This document shows positions 1 through 8,729 of a DNA stretch of 28,569 nt, piece after piece. Source of the DNA: Candidatus Kapaibacterium sp. Its GTDB lineage: Bacteria; Bacteroidota; Ignavibacteria; Palsa-1295. Under the pieces are notes generated by a model. That model saw only the letters and a program-made list of their open reading frames with translations. It was not told the DNA's origin and did not search any database. The position numbers and the translations under genes were made by a program. Within the stretch, counting starts at the first letter, position 1; each line of letters begins with the position of its first letter. Location: assembly GCA_025450975.1 (NCBI GenBank), contig JANWLI010000031.1, positions 1 through 28,569 of the forward strand, written 5' to 3'.

Positions 1-128
1 AAGGTCTCTGTCTCCAGTGCTTCGCCGACCTTGCGGCCTTTGATCAATTCCAGTACCAGGCGAGCTTTCTGCGGCGATACCCGCTGAAACTTTGCTTCAG
101 CCCGGAATTCCTGTGTTTCCAGTTGCAT
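1..128 (-). CDS. rplV: Ribosomal protein L22 (uL22), N-terminal part, runs off the left edge
   Basis: This is the first 42 residues of large-subunit protein L22, which lines the peptide exit tunnel and binds 23S rRNA. The start codon is the ATG at 128-126. The translation reads MQLETQEFRAEAKFQRVSPQ and continues with KARLVLELIKGRKVGEAL, the hallmark N-terminal helix of the family. It lies 26 bases downstream of rpsS in the conserved order rpsS-rplV. The rest of the gene, and presumably rpsC, rplP and so on, lies outside the window. Confidence 0.95.
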   Translation of the reverse strand, partial: MQLETQEFRAEAKFQRVSPQKARLVLELIKGRKVGEALETET

Positions 129-154
129 TGGCTTCTTCCCTTAAACCTTAAGAA

Positions 155-442
155 TTAGCGGGGCTTGGCCGACGACTCGGCTGATTTGGCCGAGTGACCC
201 TTAAATGTCCGCGTTGCCGAGAACTCACCCAGCTTGTGCCCGACCATGTTTTCCGTCACGTAGACGGGGATAAACTTATTACCGTTATGCACGGTGAACG
301 TATGTCCGACAAACTCCGGAGAGATCGTTGAATCGCGCGACCAGGTCTTGATGACCTTCTTTTGCGCGGCAGCGTTCAACACATCGACCTTGCTCTGAAG
401 CTTTTCGTCGATAAACGGTCCTTTTTTCAGCGAGCGTGACAT
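155..442 (-). CDS. rpsS: Ribosomal protein S19 (uS19)
   Basis: Small-subunit head protein S19, which forms a complex with S13 and contacts 16S rRNA near the A site. The 95 residues match the usual length of about 90. Typical stretches are MSRSLKKGPF at the start, KTWSRDSTISPEFVGHTF in the middle and NMVGHKLGEFSATRTFKGH near the end. The tail of about 10 residues after that (SAKSAESSAKPR) is slightly longer than in many homologues. The gene starts 3 bases after the rplB stop and belongs to the S10 operon, so it is probably co-transcribed with the upstream genes. Confidence 0.98.
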   Translation of the reverse strand: MSRSLKKGPFIDEKLQSKVDVLNAAAQKKVIKTWSRDSTISPEFVGHTFTVHNGNKFIPVYVTENMVGHKLGEFSATRTFKGHSAKSAESSAKPR

Positions 443-445
443 AGA

Positions 446-1279
446 TTACTTCGTGCGACGTTTAATGATGAACTGACTCGATGCATTCTTTTTCTTACGG
501 GTGCGCAAGCCTTTGGCAAGCTGGCCCCACGGCGACTTCGGATGCTTACGACCGCCGCCCGATTTCGACTTACCTTCGCCACCACCCATCGGGTGATCGA
601 CCGGGTTCATCGCCATACCGCGCGTCTGCGGACGAACACCAAGCCAGCGCATACGTCCGGCCTTACCGAAGCTGATGTTGAAGTGATCGGTATTACCGAC
701 GACACCAACAGTAGCAACGCAATCGATCGGGATCTTGCGCATTTCGCCCGAAGGCATCTTCAATGTTGCAAAATCACCTTCTTTAGCCATCAGCTGGCAG
801 GAGTTACCCGCAGAGCGAGCAAACTTTCCACCACGACCCGGCTTCAACTCTACATTATGCATGAACGTACCGAGCGGCATGTAGCGGATCGGCAGCGCAT
901 TGCCCGTAACGATATCTGCATCCTTACCGCTCATGACCTGCGAACCGACGGCCAAGCCATCGGGAGCGAGAATGTAGCGCTTTTCACCATCGACGAAGTG
1001 AAGCAGTGCAATACGACAGTTACGGTTCGGATCGTACTCGATCGCAGCAACTTTTGCGGGGACGTTCTTATCACGCTTGAAGTCGATGATGCGGTACATC
1101 TTCTTATGTCCGCCGCCACGGTGACGCGACGTGATACGACCGGTGTTACCGCGGCCGCCCGAACTCTTGAGCGGAGCAAGGAGCGACTTCTCCGGCGTGG
1201 TCTTCGTGACCTCGTCGAAGGTTGCGATCGAGTAGTATCTCGTCGCAGGCGTTCTTGGTTTTAAATTTCTGATTGCCAT
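446..1279 (-). CDS. rplB: Ribosomal protein L2 (uL2)
   Basis: Large-subunit protein L2, needed for subunit association and close to the peptidyl transferase centre. The 277 residues match the family length. Diagnostic segments are SSGGRGNTGRITSRHRGGGHK near residues 39-59, LAVGSQVMSG in the middle and the C-terminal GVRPQTRGMAMNPVDHPMGG, which contains the conserved histidine region implicated in peptidyl transfer. The basic tail (TRKKKNASSQFIIKRRTK) is also typical. It sits between rplW and rpsS as in nearly all bacterial S10 operons. Long ORFs on the opposite strand are composition shadows. Confidence 0.98.
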   Translation of the reverse strand: MAIRNLKPRTPATRYYSIATFDEVTKTTPEKSLLAPLKSSGGRGNTGRITSRHRGGGHKKMYRIIDFKRDKNVPAKVAAIEYDPNRNCRIALLHFVDGEKRYILAPDGLAVGSQVMSGKDADIVTGNALPIRYMPLGTFMHNVELKPGRGGKFARSAGNSCQLMAKEGDFATLKMPSGEMRKIPIDCVATVGVVGNTDHFNISFGKAGRMRWLGVRPQTRGMAMNPVDHPMGGGEGKSKSGGGRKHPKSPWGQLAKGLRTRKKKNASSQFIIKRRTK

Positions 1280-1299
1280 CTCGTTTCCTTTGCTTCCCT

Positions 1300-1617
1300 T
1301 TACATTTCTGCTTCAGCCTTTACTTCCATCGGCGTAAAGACGTCGATGGTCTGGCCAGCTTTAAGTACGACGATCGCCTTCTTATGACGCGACTTCACTC
1401 CGTGCTGCACACCTTTACGGGTGTTCTGCGACTTACGACGCAACGGCATCGTCATCGTGCGCACCTGCTCGACATCAACGCCGAACTGCTTCTCAATAGC
1501 AGCTGCGATCTGGATCTTGTTCGCAGCCGATGCTACCTCGAACGTGTAGATGCTCTTCTCGCTTAACTTCGTCGCCTTCTCTGTCAGGATCGGCTTACGT
1601 ATAATAAAATGTGCCAT
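1300..1617 (-). CDS. rplW: Ribosomal protein L23 (uL23)
   Basis: Large-subunit protein L23, at the exit of the peptide tunnel, where trigger factor and SRP dock. The 105 residues start MAHFIIRKPILTEKATKL, the family signature, and contain the central loop KQFGVDVEQVRTMTMPLRRK. The gene lies 14 bases after rplD and 20 bases before rplB, in the canonical order. The C-terminus (FTPMEVKAEAEM) extends a little beyond the core fold. Confidence 0.97.
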   Translation of the reverse strand: MAHFIIRKPILTEKATKLSEKSIYTFEVASAANKIQIAAAIEKQFGVDVEQVRTMTMPLRRKSQNTRKGVQHGVKSRHKKAIVVLKAGQTIDVFTPMEVKAEAEM

Positions 1618-1631
1618 TCGTTTCCTACTCC

Positions 1632-2297
1632 TTATCCGACAGCAATTTGTACGGTTTCCGGAGCTTCCGTACCGTTAAATGAATTCTCGATCGAACGAAG
1701 TGCCGACTGCTCGATGACGACTGCGCGGTTACGCCAGATGTCGTACGTCGATGCTTTCGCTGCTTCGCTGATGGTGACTGCCGGAATGTTACGGCCGCTC
1801 ATATAGACGTTCTGATCGTAGCTCGTCGTCAGGATGATCGCATCCGTGCCGCTCAGGCCGAGTGCGTTCATCAGGTTTGCGACGTTCTTCGTCTTCATCT
1901 CGCTGAGGTTAAAATCTTCTACGACGTAGAATGCATCTGCCTTCACTTTTGCCGAAAGCGCACTCTTACGTGCAAGCTGCTTCACTTTCCTTGGAAGCGT
2001 CATGGTATACTTGTGCGGCTTGGGGCCGAACATCGTACCACCACCCGGATGCAGCGGGCTCTTAATATCGCCCTGACGTGCACGGCCGGTGCCCTTCTGA
2101 CGGAACATCTTCTTCGTCGAACCGGCGACTTCACTACGACCCTTCGTCGAAGCATTACCCTGACGACGATTTGCAAGGATCGACTTTACGGCAAGCCACA
2201 TCGAATGCTCGTGCGGTTCGATCCCGAAGATCTCCTCGTTAACCGTGACTTTCTTGCCGGTCTTGCTGCCTGATATGTTATAAATTTCAAGTTCCAT
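1632..2297 (-). CDS. rplD: Ribosomal protein L4 (uL4)
   Basis: Large-subunit protein L4, which together with L22 forms the constriction of the peptide tunnel. In some bacteria it also represses its own operon, but no leader supporting that can be recognised here. The 221 residues include the tunnel loop KGRSEVAGSTKKMFRQKGTGRARQGDIKSP and the downstream HPGGGTMFGPKPHKY motif, both highly conserved. It follows rplC by 2 bases, suggesting tight translational coupling. The C-terminal tail is a few residues longer than the E. coli protein. Confidence 0.97.
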   Translation of the reverse strand: MELEIYNISGSKTGKKVTVNEEIFGIEPHEHSMWLAVKSILANRRQGNASTKGRSEVAGSTKKMFRQKGTGRARQGDIKSPLHPGGGTMFGPKPHKYTMTLPRKVKQLARKSALSAKVKADAFYVVEDFNLSEMKTKNVANLMNALGLSGTDAIILTTSYDQNVYMSGRNIPAVTISEAAKASTYDIWRNRAVVIEQSALRSIENSFNGTEAPETVQIAVG

Positions 2298-2299
2298 GA

Positions 2300-2935
2300 C
2301 TATCCCTTCACGACCTGGACAAGTTGATTCTTTGCGCCTGCGATCGAACCTTTGATCATGATCAGGTTCTGCTCAGGCAGAATACGCACGATCGTAAGAT
2401 TGCGCGTTGTGATACGGTTGCCGCCCATACGGCCACCCATACGCTGTCCCTTAAAGACGCGTGACGGATAGCTCGATGCGCCGATCGATCCCGGCGCACG
2501 CTGACGGTCGGACTGACCGTGCGTCTGCTGACCGACACCACCGAAGTGATGGCGCTTGACGACACCCTGAAAACCGCGGCCCTTTGAGGTGCTCACTACG
2601 TGCACCGTGTCGCCTTCATGAAAGACGTCTTCGGCCTTGAGCACTGCGCCCGGCTTGAACGAAGCAAGACGCTCGGCATCGAACGAATCGACTTCCTTTA
2701 TATAGCGAAGGCTGGGCACTCCTGCTTTATCGAGGTGGCCGGCTTCGGGCTTCGTCACGTTCCGCTCCGACTTTTCTTCAAAGCCAAGCTGAACGGCATC
2801 GTAGCCGTCAATATCCTTCGTCTTCACCTGCGCGACGTAGTTCGGCCCGAGCTGTACGACGGTCACGGGCACATACTGCCCTTCGGCGTCGAACACACCG
2901 GTCATCCCTACTTTTTTACCTAATAATGCGCTCAT
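2300..2935 (-). CDS. rplC: Ribosomal protein L3 (uL3)
   Basis: Large-subunit protein L3, an early assembly protein close to the peptidyl transferase centre. I place the start at the ATG at 2935-2933, giving 211 residues that open with MSALLGKKVGMTGVFD, the family start. The upstream in-frame extension to 2983 (MSALGSRLPDV...) runs into the repeat-like spacer and is not conserved. The conserved core GRGFQGVVKRHHFGGVGQQTHG contains the glutamine that is methylated in E. coli, followed by GSIGASSYPSRVFKGQRMGG. A 130-base spacer, unusually long for this operon, separates it from rpsJ. Confidence 0.97.
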   Translation of the reverse strand: MSALLGKKVGMTGVFDAEGQYVPVTVVQLGPNYVAQVKTKDIDGYDAVQLGFEEKSERNVTKPEAGHLDKAGVPSLRYIKEVDSFDAERLASFKPGAVLKAEDVFHEGDTVHVVSTSKGRGFQGVVKRHHFGGVGQQTHGQSDRQRAPGSIGASSYPSRVFKGQRMGGRMGGNRITTRNLTIVRILPEQNLIMIKGSIAGAKNQLVQVVKG

Positions 2936-3065
2936 AAAATTATTGCTACTTACGTCGGGTAGGCGCGAGCCCAGAGCCGACAACTATCTTCAAAACCCCC
3001 GTAGCGCAGGCTTCTCTACCTGCATTCCGAAGATGCGAACAAATGTCCGCACTTACTAGAGAGAG
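2936..3065. repeat. Repeat-like spacer inside the S10 operon between rpsJ and rplC
   Basis: This 130-base gap has no gene. It holds a small hairpin (GCAGG at 3006-3010 with CCTGC at 3019-3023) and a second, imperfect one (GCGAAC around 3035 with GTCCGC around 3045). Its base pattern resembles the dispersed palindromic repeats elsewhere in the window rather than ribosomal-gene spacer. Whether copies exist elsewhere in the genome cannot be seen here. Confidence 0.45.
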
Positions 3066-3368
3066 TTAGACCTTGATCTCGACTTCTACGCCGGCCGGAA
3101 GCTCGAGCTTCATCAGCGAATCGACCGTGCGGCTGTTGCTATTCAAGATGTCGATCAGGCGCTTATGCGCACGCAGCTCAAATTGCTCGCGGCTCTTCTT
3201 GTCCACGTGTGGCGAGCGGTTCACCGTAAAGGTGGACTTCTTCGTCGGCAACGGGATCGGCCCCGAAACCACACAGCCCGTAGGCTTTACCGTGCGGATG
3301 ATCTTCTCCGCAGACTTATCGATCAGATTATGATCGTAGGATTTGAGCTTGATGCGTATCTTCTGCAT
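3066..3368 (-). CDS. rpsJ: Ribosomal protein S10 (uS10)
   Basis: Small-subunit protein S10, which also acts as NusE in transcription antitermination with NusB. The 100 residues match the family: MQKIRIKLKSYDHNLIDKSA at the start, GPIPLPTKKSTFTVNRSPHVDKKSREQFE in the middle and the C-terminal LPAGVEVEIKV. It is the first gene of the S10 operon proper and lies 62 bases after tuf, with a strong hairpin in between. The strong hairpin suggests that tuf and the ribosomal operon are partly uncoupled. Confidence 0.98.
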   Translation of the reverse strand: MQKIRIKLKSYDHNLIDKSAEKIIRTVKPTGCVVSGPIPLPTKKSTFTVNRSPHVDKKSREQFELRAHKRLIDILNSNSRTVDSLMKLELPAGVEVEIKV

Positions 3369-3390
3369 TCGTTGAAATTTCTATCAAAAG

Positions 3391-3422
3391 AAAAGCGCAC
3401 CTTCTAATGAAGATGCGCTTTT
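3391..3422 (-). terminator. Hairpin with U-run between tuf and rpsJ (terminator or attenuator)
   Basis: On the minus strand AAAAGCGCA plus CTTC pairs with GAAG plus TGCGCTTTT around an ATTA loop, with a single mismatch. The 3' arm ends in four T and continues into CTTTTGATAG. This is the shape of an intrinsic terminator. Because S10 operon genes follow on the same strand without an obvious second promoter, partial read-through is likely. Confidence 0.65.
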
Positions 3423-3430
3423 GGATGCAT

Positions 3431-4639
<1,209 letters not shown>

Positions 4640-4701
4640 TGTAGTATTCGCTGATTAAATTGAAAAAAAATTCACGAAGCGATGACTACTCACCGCCACG
4701 T

Positions 4702-4730
4702 TTAAAAACAAAATAAAAATCGTTAGTCAA
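4702..4730 (-). promoter_or_regulatory. Probable promoter of tuf and the S10 operon
   Basis: On the minus strand TTGACT (4730-4725) is followed after 17 bases by TTTTAA (4707-4702), a reasonable -35/-10 pair about 60 bases upstream of the tuf start. The same stretch contains TTTG and TATTTTG, so a Bacteroidota-type reading is also possible. No other promoter-like element lies between here and tuf. Confidence 0.45.
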
Positions 4731-4739
4731 ATCCCGGAC

Positions 4740-5218
4740 GAACCGGGCGATCTTCGCATGCAAGACGTTCGGAAGAGAGTTGCTACTCTCTGAGTAGAGC
4801 ACCAGTATCTGACAATAGCCAGTTGGTTTGCTCTGTAACGCCGCTCATGGAGCGCAGAGGCGAAGTTGTCAAAGTTACTTTCCCATTACCAGGAAAGCGA
4901 GGTGAAAACGGCACTTCCCAAGAAAGAGTTTCGCAATACAGCGAAATTTTGAGGTTTTTGTAAACTACGTAAAGTCCCCCTCCTTTCACGTTTGGATATC
5001 TAAGTAAAGGAGGGGGATTTAGGGGGTGGTCAGGGGATCGTAATTGAGCTTAATGAAATTCGTACCTCCCCCCTGCCCCCCTCCTTCGCTTGGTAGCCCC
5101 TTGGAAAGGAGGGGGGAATCTAAAAGTCCCCCTCCTTCAGGTTTGATTATCTAAGTAAAGGAGGGGGATTTAGGGGGAGGTTGGGCTAATTCCTCTTCTC
5201 TATATATAGATTATGCTA
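4740..5218. repeat. Gene-free repeat region with C-rich/G-rich direct and inverted repeats
   Basis: No convincing gene is seen. Two direct copies of a unit of about 65 bases (4971-5035 and 5123-5187) share AAAGTCCCCCTCCTT, then ATCTAAGTAAAGGAGGGGGA, then TTTAGGGGG. Each copy is itself palindromic (CCCCCTCCTTT pairs with AAAGGAGGGGG). Between them lies a related inverted pair (CCCCCCTCCTT near 5076 and AAGGAGGGGGG near 5105). The short minus-strand reading frame 4783-4989 starts inside this repeat and is probably not a gene. Confidence 0.7.
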
Positions 5219-5875
5219 TCACCTTGACGCTGGCACGGCCTCGCAGCTCCGCCTAGGCAATATTAGCATCACCGTCCCCACCACACCAGCCACCGTCAGC
5301 ATAAGATCTTCGTACATACCAAGGGTTAAGGCAGCACTTAGCCCCACAATCGACCACAGAAATGGAACAACCAGAAGTGCCTTCGGACATCTCGTATCCA
5401 TCCAGAGCAATAAACCAAACGTAAAGATCGTCGTCGGACACGGGAGTCCGAATGTCGGCGATGCCGGGTAGACATGTCCGACTGCCGCGCCAATAAGCGG
5501 ATATAGGATCAGGCCAAACAGCATCAGAAAACTTCCGACGCTACCCCGTACGCCTGACTGAAATAGAAAAGTCAATTTGTCATGAACTACACCATACCAA
5601 AGAAAGAGCACTCCCTGCACGACGTACACAACTCCAAAAACAAGTGCCGCCTTATTGATCGTGGAGAAGTAAATAATATGATAGACGATCCCCATCCACA
5701 ACCAGAAAAATCCAAGCACACCGGCTGCCATCTTACTTGCCGATCGCATTCTCTTGAGTATCGCAACCACAGACAGGATTGCGGCAAGATAGAGAGTCAC
5801 CTGCATTGGAAAGACTGCGAGGTTATACTCTTCGAACACTTGCAGGAATTGGTCGACAGTAAAGGGGAGTTGCAT
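5219..5875 (-). CDS. DUF6064-type integral membrane protein
   Basis: A 218-residue protein that is hydrophobic almost throughout, with about six or seven predicted membrane segments. The stretch GHVYPASPTFGLPCPTTIFTFGLLLW (around residues 133-158) matches the signature I recall for the DUF6064 family. The N-terminus (MQLPFTVDQFLQVFEEYN) is also in keeping with it. The molecular function of this family is unknown. It is isolated between repeat regions on the same strand as tuf but more than 500 bases upstream of it, so I infer no link with translation genes. Confidence 0.75.
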   Translation of the reverse strand: MQLPFTVDQFLQVFEEYNLAVFPMQVTLYLAAILSVVAILKRMRSASKMAAGVLGFFWLWMGIVYHIIYFSTINKAALVFGVVYVVQGVLFLWYGVVHDKLTFLFQSGVRGSVGSFLMLFGLILYPLIGAAVGHVYPASPTFGLPCPTTIFTFGLLLWMDTRCPKALLVVPFLWSIVGLSAALTLGMYEDLMLTVAGVVGTVMLILPRRSCEAVPASR

Positions 5876-6000
5876 ATATCGTCGTTAGTAATACACTCCC
5901 TCACTTGACAATAAGCATGCCACGAGCTACAATGTCCTCTAACGCATAAATTTACATGTATGCACGACAGTAAAACTAACGCAAGGAAAATTATTTACCT

Positions 6001-6078
6001 GTAGAGACGCGCCACGGCGCGTCTTGCCGATGATGAGCAAATAGCCAATGTCTGCTATAGATCCTCACCTTGCCACAA
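6001..6078 (+). repeat. Left palindrome-headed repeat next to the REP-type transposase
   Basis: The unit begins GTAGA followed by the perfect-stem palindrome GACGCGCCACGGCGCGTC. It continues with about 55 bases that recur at 6793-6869 with about 85 percent identity. The two copies are in the same orientation on either side of the transposase gene. Confidence 0.75.
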
Positions 6079-6108
6079 TCGCCCCGCTAGGGATTGCCCG
6101 GATGTCGA

Positions 6109-6717
6109 CTACTTTCCCTTTAGCTCAGCCGGAAACTCGATGCTACCTGACCTCTCAGGGTTCAACGAATCCCCAGCCCACAGCAAAACATTATTCTCGA
6201 TATACCAACGTATGCGGTGATATTCTTCCTCGCTGCGAATAATGTGATCATGAAAATTATCCTGCCAGGTAAAATCAATGTTATTCTTGTGGCAGATGCG
6301 GCTCACAGACGACTTATATCCATTGAGTACTAGCGACAGCGAACCTACCTTTAAGGGGCCGAATGCGCGTCCCGCATTCTTCGCGGCATTCTCGCGGCGC
6401 TTAGAAGACGCGCCATGGCGCGTCTCTACAGTGTCGGCGGTGGTGGTGGTTGATGCAATGTGAATTATTCCGTGAATGTGGTTCGGCATGACACGGAATT
6501 TATCCAGTGTTGCATATGGAAAGTGTTTAGGAATTTCGTACCAGCATTTATCGGCAATCTCCCCGGCTTTCGTTGCTGTAAATGTGGCATCACGAATCTT
6601 GCCAAGTGTATGCACCTTATCCTCGGTGCAGATTGTAACAAAATACAGCGCTGTCGACGAATAATCCCAGTAAGGCAATCGGTTAGACTCGACCCGATAT
6701 CCCTGATGCTTAGACAT
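6109..6717 (-). CDS. REP-associated tyrosine transposase (Y1/HUH family, RAYT-like)
   Basis: A single-strand transposase of the Y1_Tnp/IS200-like fold, the type that mobilises or maintains REP palindromes. I use the ATG at 6717-6715 (202 residues; MSKHQGYRVESNRLPYWDYS). The upstream extension to 6774 is not typical. Visible features are YFVTICTE (residues 25-32), a common N-terminal strand, the metal-binding HUH motif in MPNHIHGIIHI (His80 and His82) and the candidate nucleophile Tyr134 in NGYKSSVSR. The C-terminal HDHIIRSEEEYHRIRWYIENN is also typical. The gene is surrounded by GACGCGCC-type palindromes at 6001, 6793 and 6907, and carries one within its own coding sequence at 6406-6429. No stop or frameshift is seen, so it may be active. 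Confidence 0.88.
   Translation of the reverse strand: MSKHQGYRVESNRLPYWDYSSTALYFVTICTEDKVHTLGKIRDATFTATKAGEIADKCWYEIPKHFPYATLDKFRVMPNHIHGIIHIASTTTTADTVETRHGASSKRRENAAKNAGRAFGPLKVGSLSLVLNGYKSSVSRICHKNNIDFTWQDNFHDHIIRSEEEYHRIRWYIENNVLLWAGDSLNPERSGSIEFPAELKGK
6406..6429 (-). repeat. REP-like palindrome inside the transposase gene
   Basis: Read on the minus strand it is GTAGA followed by GACGCGCCATGGCGCGTC, the same element as outside the gene, with A-T instead of A-C at the centre, so that the dyad is perfect. It encodes residues around TVETRHGAS, between the HUH motif and the catalytic tyrosine. Confidence 0.8.
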
Positions 6718-6792
6718 ACACAAAAATAATAAACTACGGCTGCTCGTGCGACGCCAATAATTACCAACTGCCACCTAATAATTACCAACGCT

Positions 6793-6869
6793 GTAGAGAC
6801 GCGCCACGGCGCGTCTTGCCGATGGTGAGAAAATTGCCTATGTCTGCCATAGATTCCCACCTGCCACAA
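6793..6869 (+). repeat. Right palindrome-headed repeat next to the REP-type transposase
   Basis: Second copy of the unit at 6001-6078, same orientation, sharing the GACGCGCCACGGCGCGTC head, the TTGCCGATG segment and the TGCCACAA end. The stretch 6718-6965 between the transposase and the next gene holds only this repeat and the one at 6907. Confidence 0.75.
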
Positions 6870-6906
6870 CTGCATCGCAGAGGTTATTATGGATTAAACC
6901 AACACT

Positions 6907-6933
6907 GTAGAGACGCGCCACGGCGCGTCTTGC
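6907..6933 (+). repeat. Third copy of the REP-like palindrome (head only)
   Basis: GTAGA followed by GACGCGCCACGGCGCGTC and TTGC, after which similarity to the other copies ends. It lies directly downstream of the T9SS gene that ends at 6966, so as a transcribed hairpin it could also act as a 3' end for that gene. Confidence 0.75.
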
Positions 6934-6965
6934 TCCGGATATGCACCGATCGTCACTGCCAACTT

Positions 6966-8729
6966 CTACTGTCCAACCTTCACCACCGTCGCCGTCGCAC
7001 TCCACCCATCAGCCGGACAAACGAGCCGGATGTGATACGCTCCCGGCACCAGCATGCTGAGATTCGCACTGTATTGCTGCACCCCATCGACATCGACGAT
7101 CTCCTCGCGCAACATAATCTTGCCAAGAGTGTTGACGACTTCCATATACATTTTTCCCGAGGAGCAGTTATCGAAGGTGAGTATGGTCTTTTGAACGAAG
7201 GGATTTGGAGCGGCAAGGAGACTATTGCCGGTAGCTGATAATGCCTTACGTTCTTCGACAGCATATTTGGGATTAAGGGTTACAGGAATTTTCGAAGTGC
7301 CCCGCAAGACTCCCAAACTTCCACTAATCGGGTCGAGCGACGGATACCGGTAATTATTTATTTGAAAAAGAACATCTTGAAGGCTATCAGTATCAGCCTT
7401 AACTTTAATAACAGGCGATGAAGGGTCGTTGTCGTAAGAAACATTAATATCTATTCGGTCATCAAGAGCTTTCCCTACAACGTAATACAAATCTTCCCCT
7501 CCTGCATGTCCAACACCTCCAACCGTTTTTATTACACGGTTGCCAGTGCCAGTCATATCACCACAATCGTCCATATAGTAAGCTCCCCCAAAGTATGATC
7601 CAAATGCTCCTAGTTGACTTGGTGAACGAAGTATGAATTCGGCACTATCAAGCGTGATACGTTTCGAGCCAAAGTCTGGACCTCCTCGAAAGAACAGCCA
7701 TGCCTGCGAACGATAATCATTTGTATTGAATCTTCCAATAAAATCTTCAGATTTGTCCCAATCAAACTTGGGAAACACTTGCAAGCCGCGCCATGACAAT
7801 CTATAATATTTTTGACTTTGTACCCAATTGGGATTATCCCGAACTACTGAAAGCGTATCGTAGCGGATCCCTCTCATAAACTTTTCCATTGAAAATGGAA
7901 GGTCATTCTTAAAGAAGAAAAAATTACCATAGTAATCAACTGTTATTATATCTATTCTGCCTGTGCCGCGGAAGTCGCCAGGTGCTATATTTCGTGAAAC
8001 AGGTATGTACCGGCCGATTGTATCCCCATTGATAATTTCTACTACAGTGTCTTCATAAGAAATCCCATATTCAATACACGAATCGCTGTATGCTATTTCT
8101 CCGAAAGGAAGCTGGAGTGAGCCTCCTTTGAAAAGTAGGATGAAAATTCTCGTACTGTCATTCGTTTCCTGTAATGTGCTCCATCGTGTATTACCCATTA
8201 GAATAATGTCATCAAGTGTATCATTGCTCAGCTTTGCAACGATAGGATCCATTCTATAGTACTGGAATCCATGACCGGTTTCAGGCGAGTAGTTGCCTTG
8301 TATAGATGAGCGTAATTGAGTAAATCTACTTGAATCAAAATTCCCCTCATCATCAACCCAGTAAATTCGGTTGGTTTCCCCATGAAACGCATCCTTTTGT
8401 ATCCTCGAACGGAAGTGACCAAATATTGCATTGCCAAGATTAACATTCCATTGACTGCGAATCGAAAGATTATGTATATCAGTAATCTTGCCTGAGGAAA
8501 AAACTACTTGCTGATCGGGAACATCTCGGACTATACAAGCAAACTTTTCGTCACCGGTTTTCGGGTCAGAATCTAACTTTATAAGATCATAGCCAAAAAA
8601 TGGCCGCCCTGTTAGCGTATCAACTTCGGCTCCGATCTTAGGGAAATAGCAATTTGGATCAAAGGCCTGCGCAAAGGACTTCCCAAATGGTAAAACTAAG
8701 AGAGTGAATAAAATTAACCTCCGATGCAT
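6966..8729 (-). CDS. T9SS-exported protein with FG-GAP/VCBS-like motifs
   Basis: A 587-residue secreted protein. I choose the ATG at 8729-8727 because it gives a clean signal peptide (MHRRLILFTLLVLPFGKSFAQ, cleavage after AQ). The longer frame from 8900 has no such feature. Calcium-loop-like motifs resembling FG-GAP/VCBS repeats are spread through it: SNDTLDDIILMG, APGDFRGTGRIDIITVDYYG and DCGDMTGTGNRVIKTVGG, suggesting a beta-propeller-like domain. The last 80 or so residues (APNPFVQKTILTF...NTLGKIML...PGAYHIRLV) are a T9SS type A sorting domain, so export through the type IX system is likely. Substrate or partner is unknown. It is transcribed alone, towards the transposase. Confidence 0.85.
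   Translation of the reverse strand: MHRRLILFTLLVLPFGKSFAQAFDPNCYFPKIGAEVDTLTGRPFFGYDLIKLDSDPKTGDEKFACIVRDVPDQQVVFSSGKITDIHNLSIRSQWNVNLGNAIFGHFRSRIQKDAFHGETNRIYWVDDEGNFDSSRFTQLRSSIQGNYSPETGHGFQYYRMDPIVAKLSNDTLDDIILMGNTRWSTLQETNDSTRIFILLFKGGSLQLPFGEIAYSDSCIEYGISYEDTVVEIINGDTIGRYIPVSRNIAPGDFRGTGRIDIITVDYYGNFFFFKNDLPFSMEKFMRGIRYDTLSVVRDNPNWVQSQKYYRLSWRGLQVFPKFDWDKSEDFIGRFNTNDYRSQAWLFFRGGPDFGSKRITLDSAEFILRSPSQLGAFGSYFGGAYYMDDCGDMTGTGNRVIKTVGGVGHAGGEDLYYVVGKALDDRIDINVSYDNDPSSPVIKVKADTDSLQDVLFQINNYRYPSLDPISGSLGVLRGTSKIPVTLNPKYAVEERKALSATGNSLLAAPNPFVQKTILTFDNCSSGKMYMEVVNTLGKIMLREEIVDVDGVQQYSANLSMLVPGAYHIRLVCPADGWSATATVVKVGQ

Noticed and set aside
542..1264. Long open reading frame opposite rplB
   Set aside because: It is fully antisense to a highly conserved ribosomal protein gene, and its translation is basic, low-quality sequence.
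4783..4989. 68-residue reading frame upstream of tuf
   Set aside because: It starts inside the CCCCCTCCTTT repeat and continues through gene-free sequence. I find no family or ribosome-binding site.
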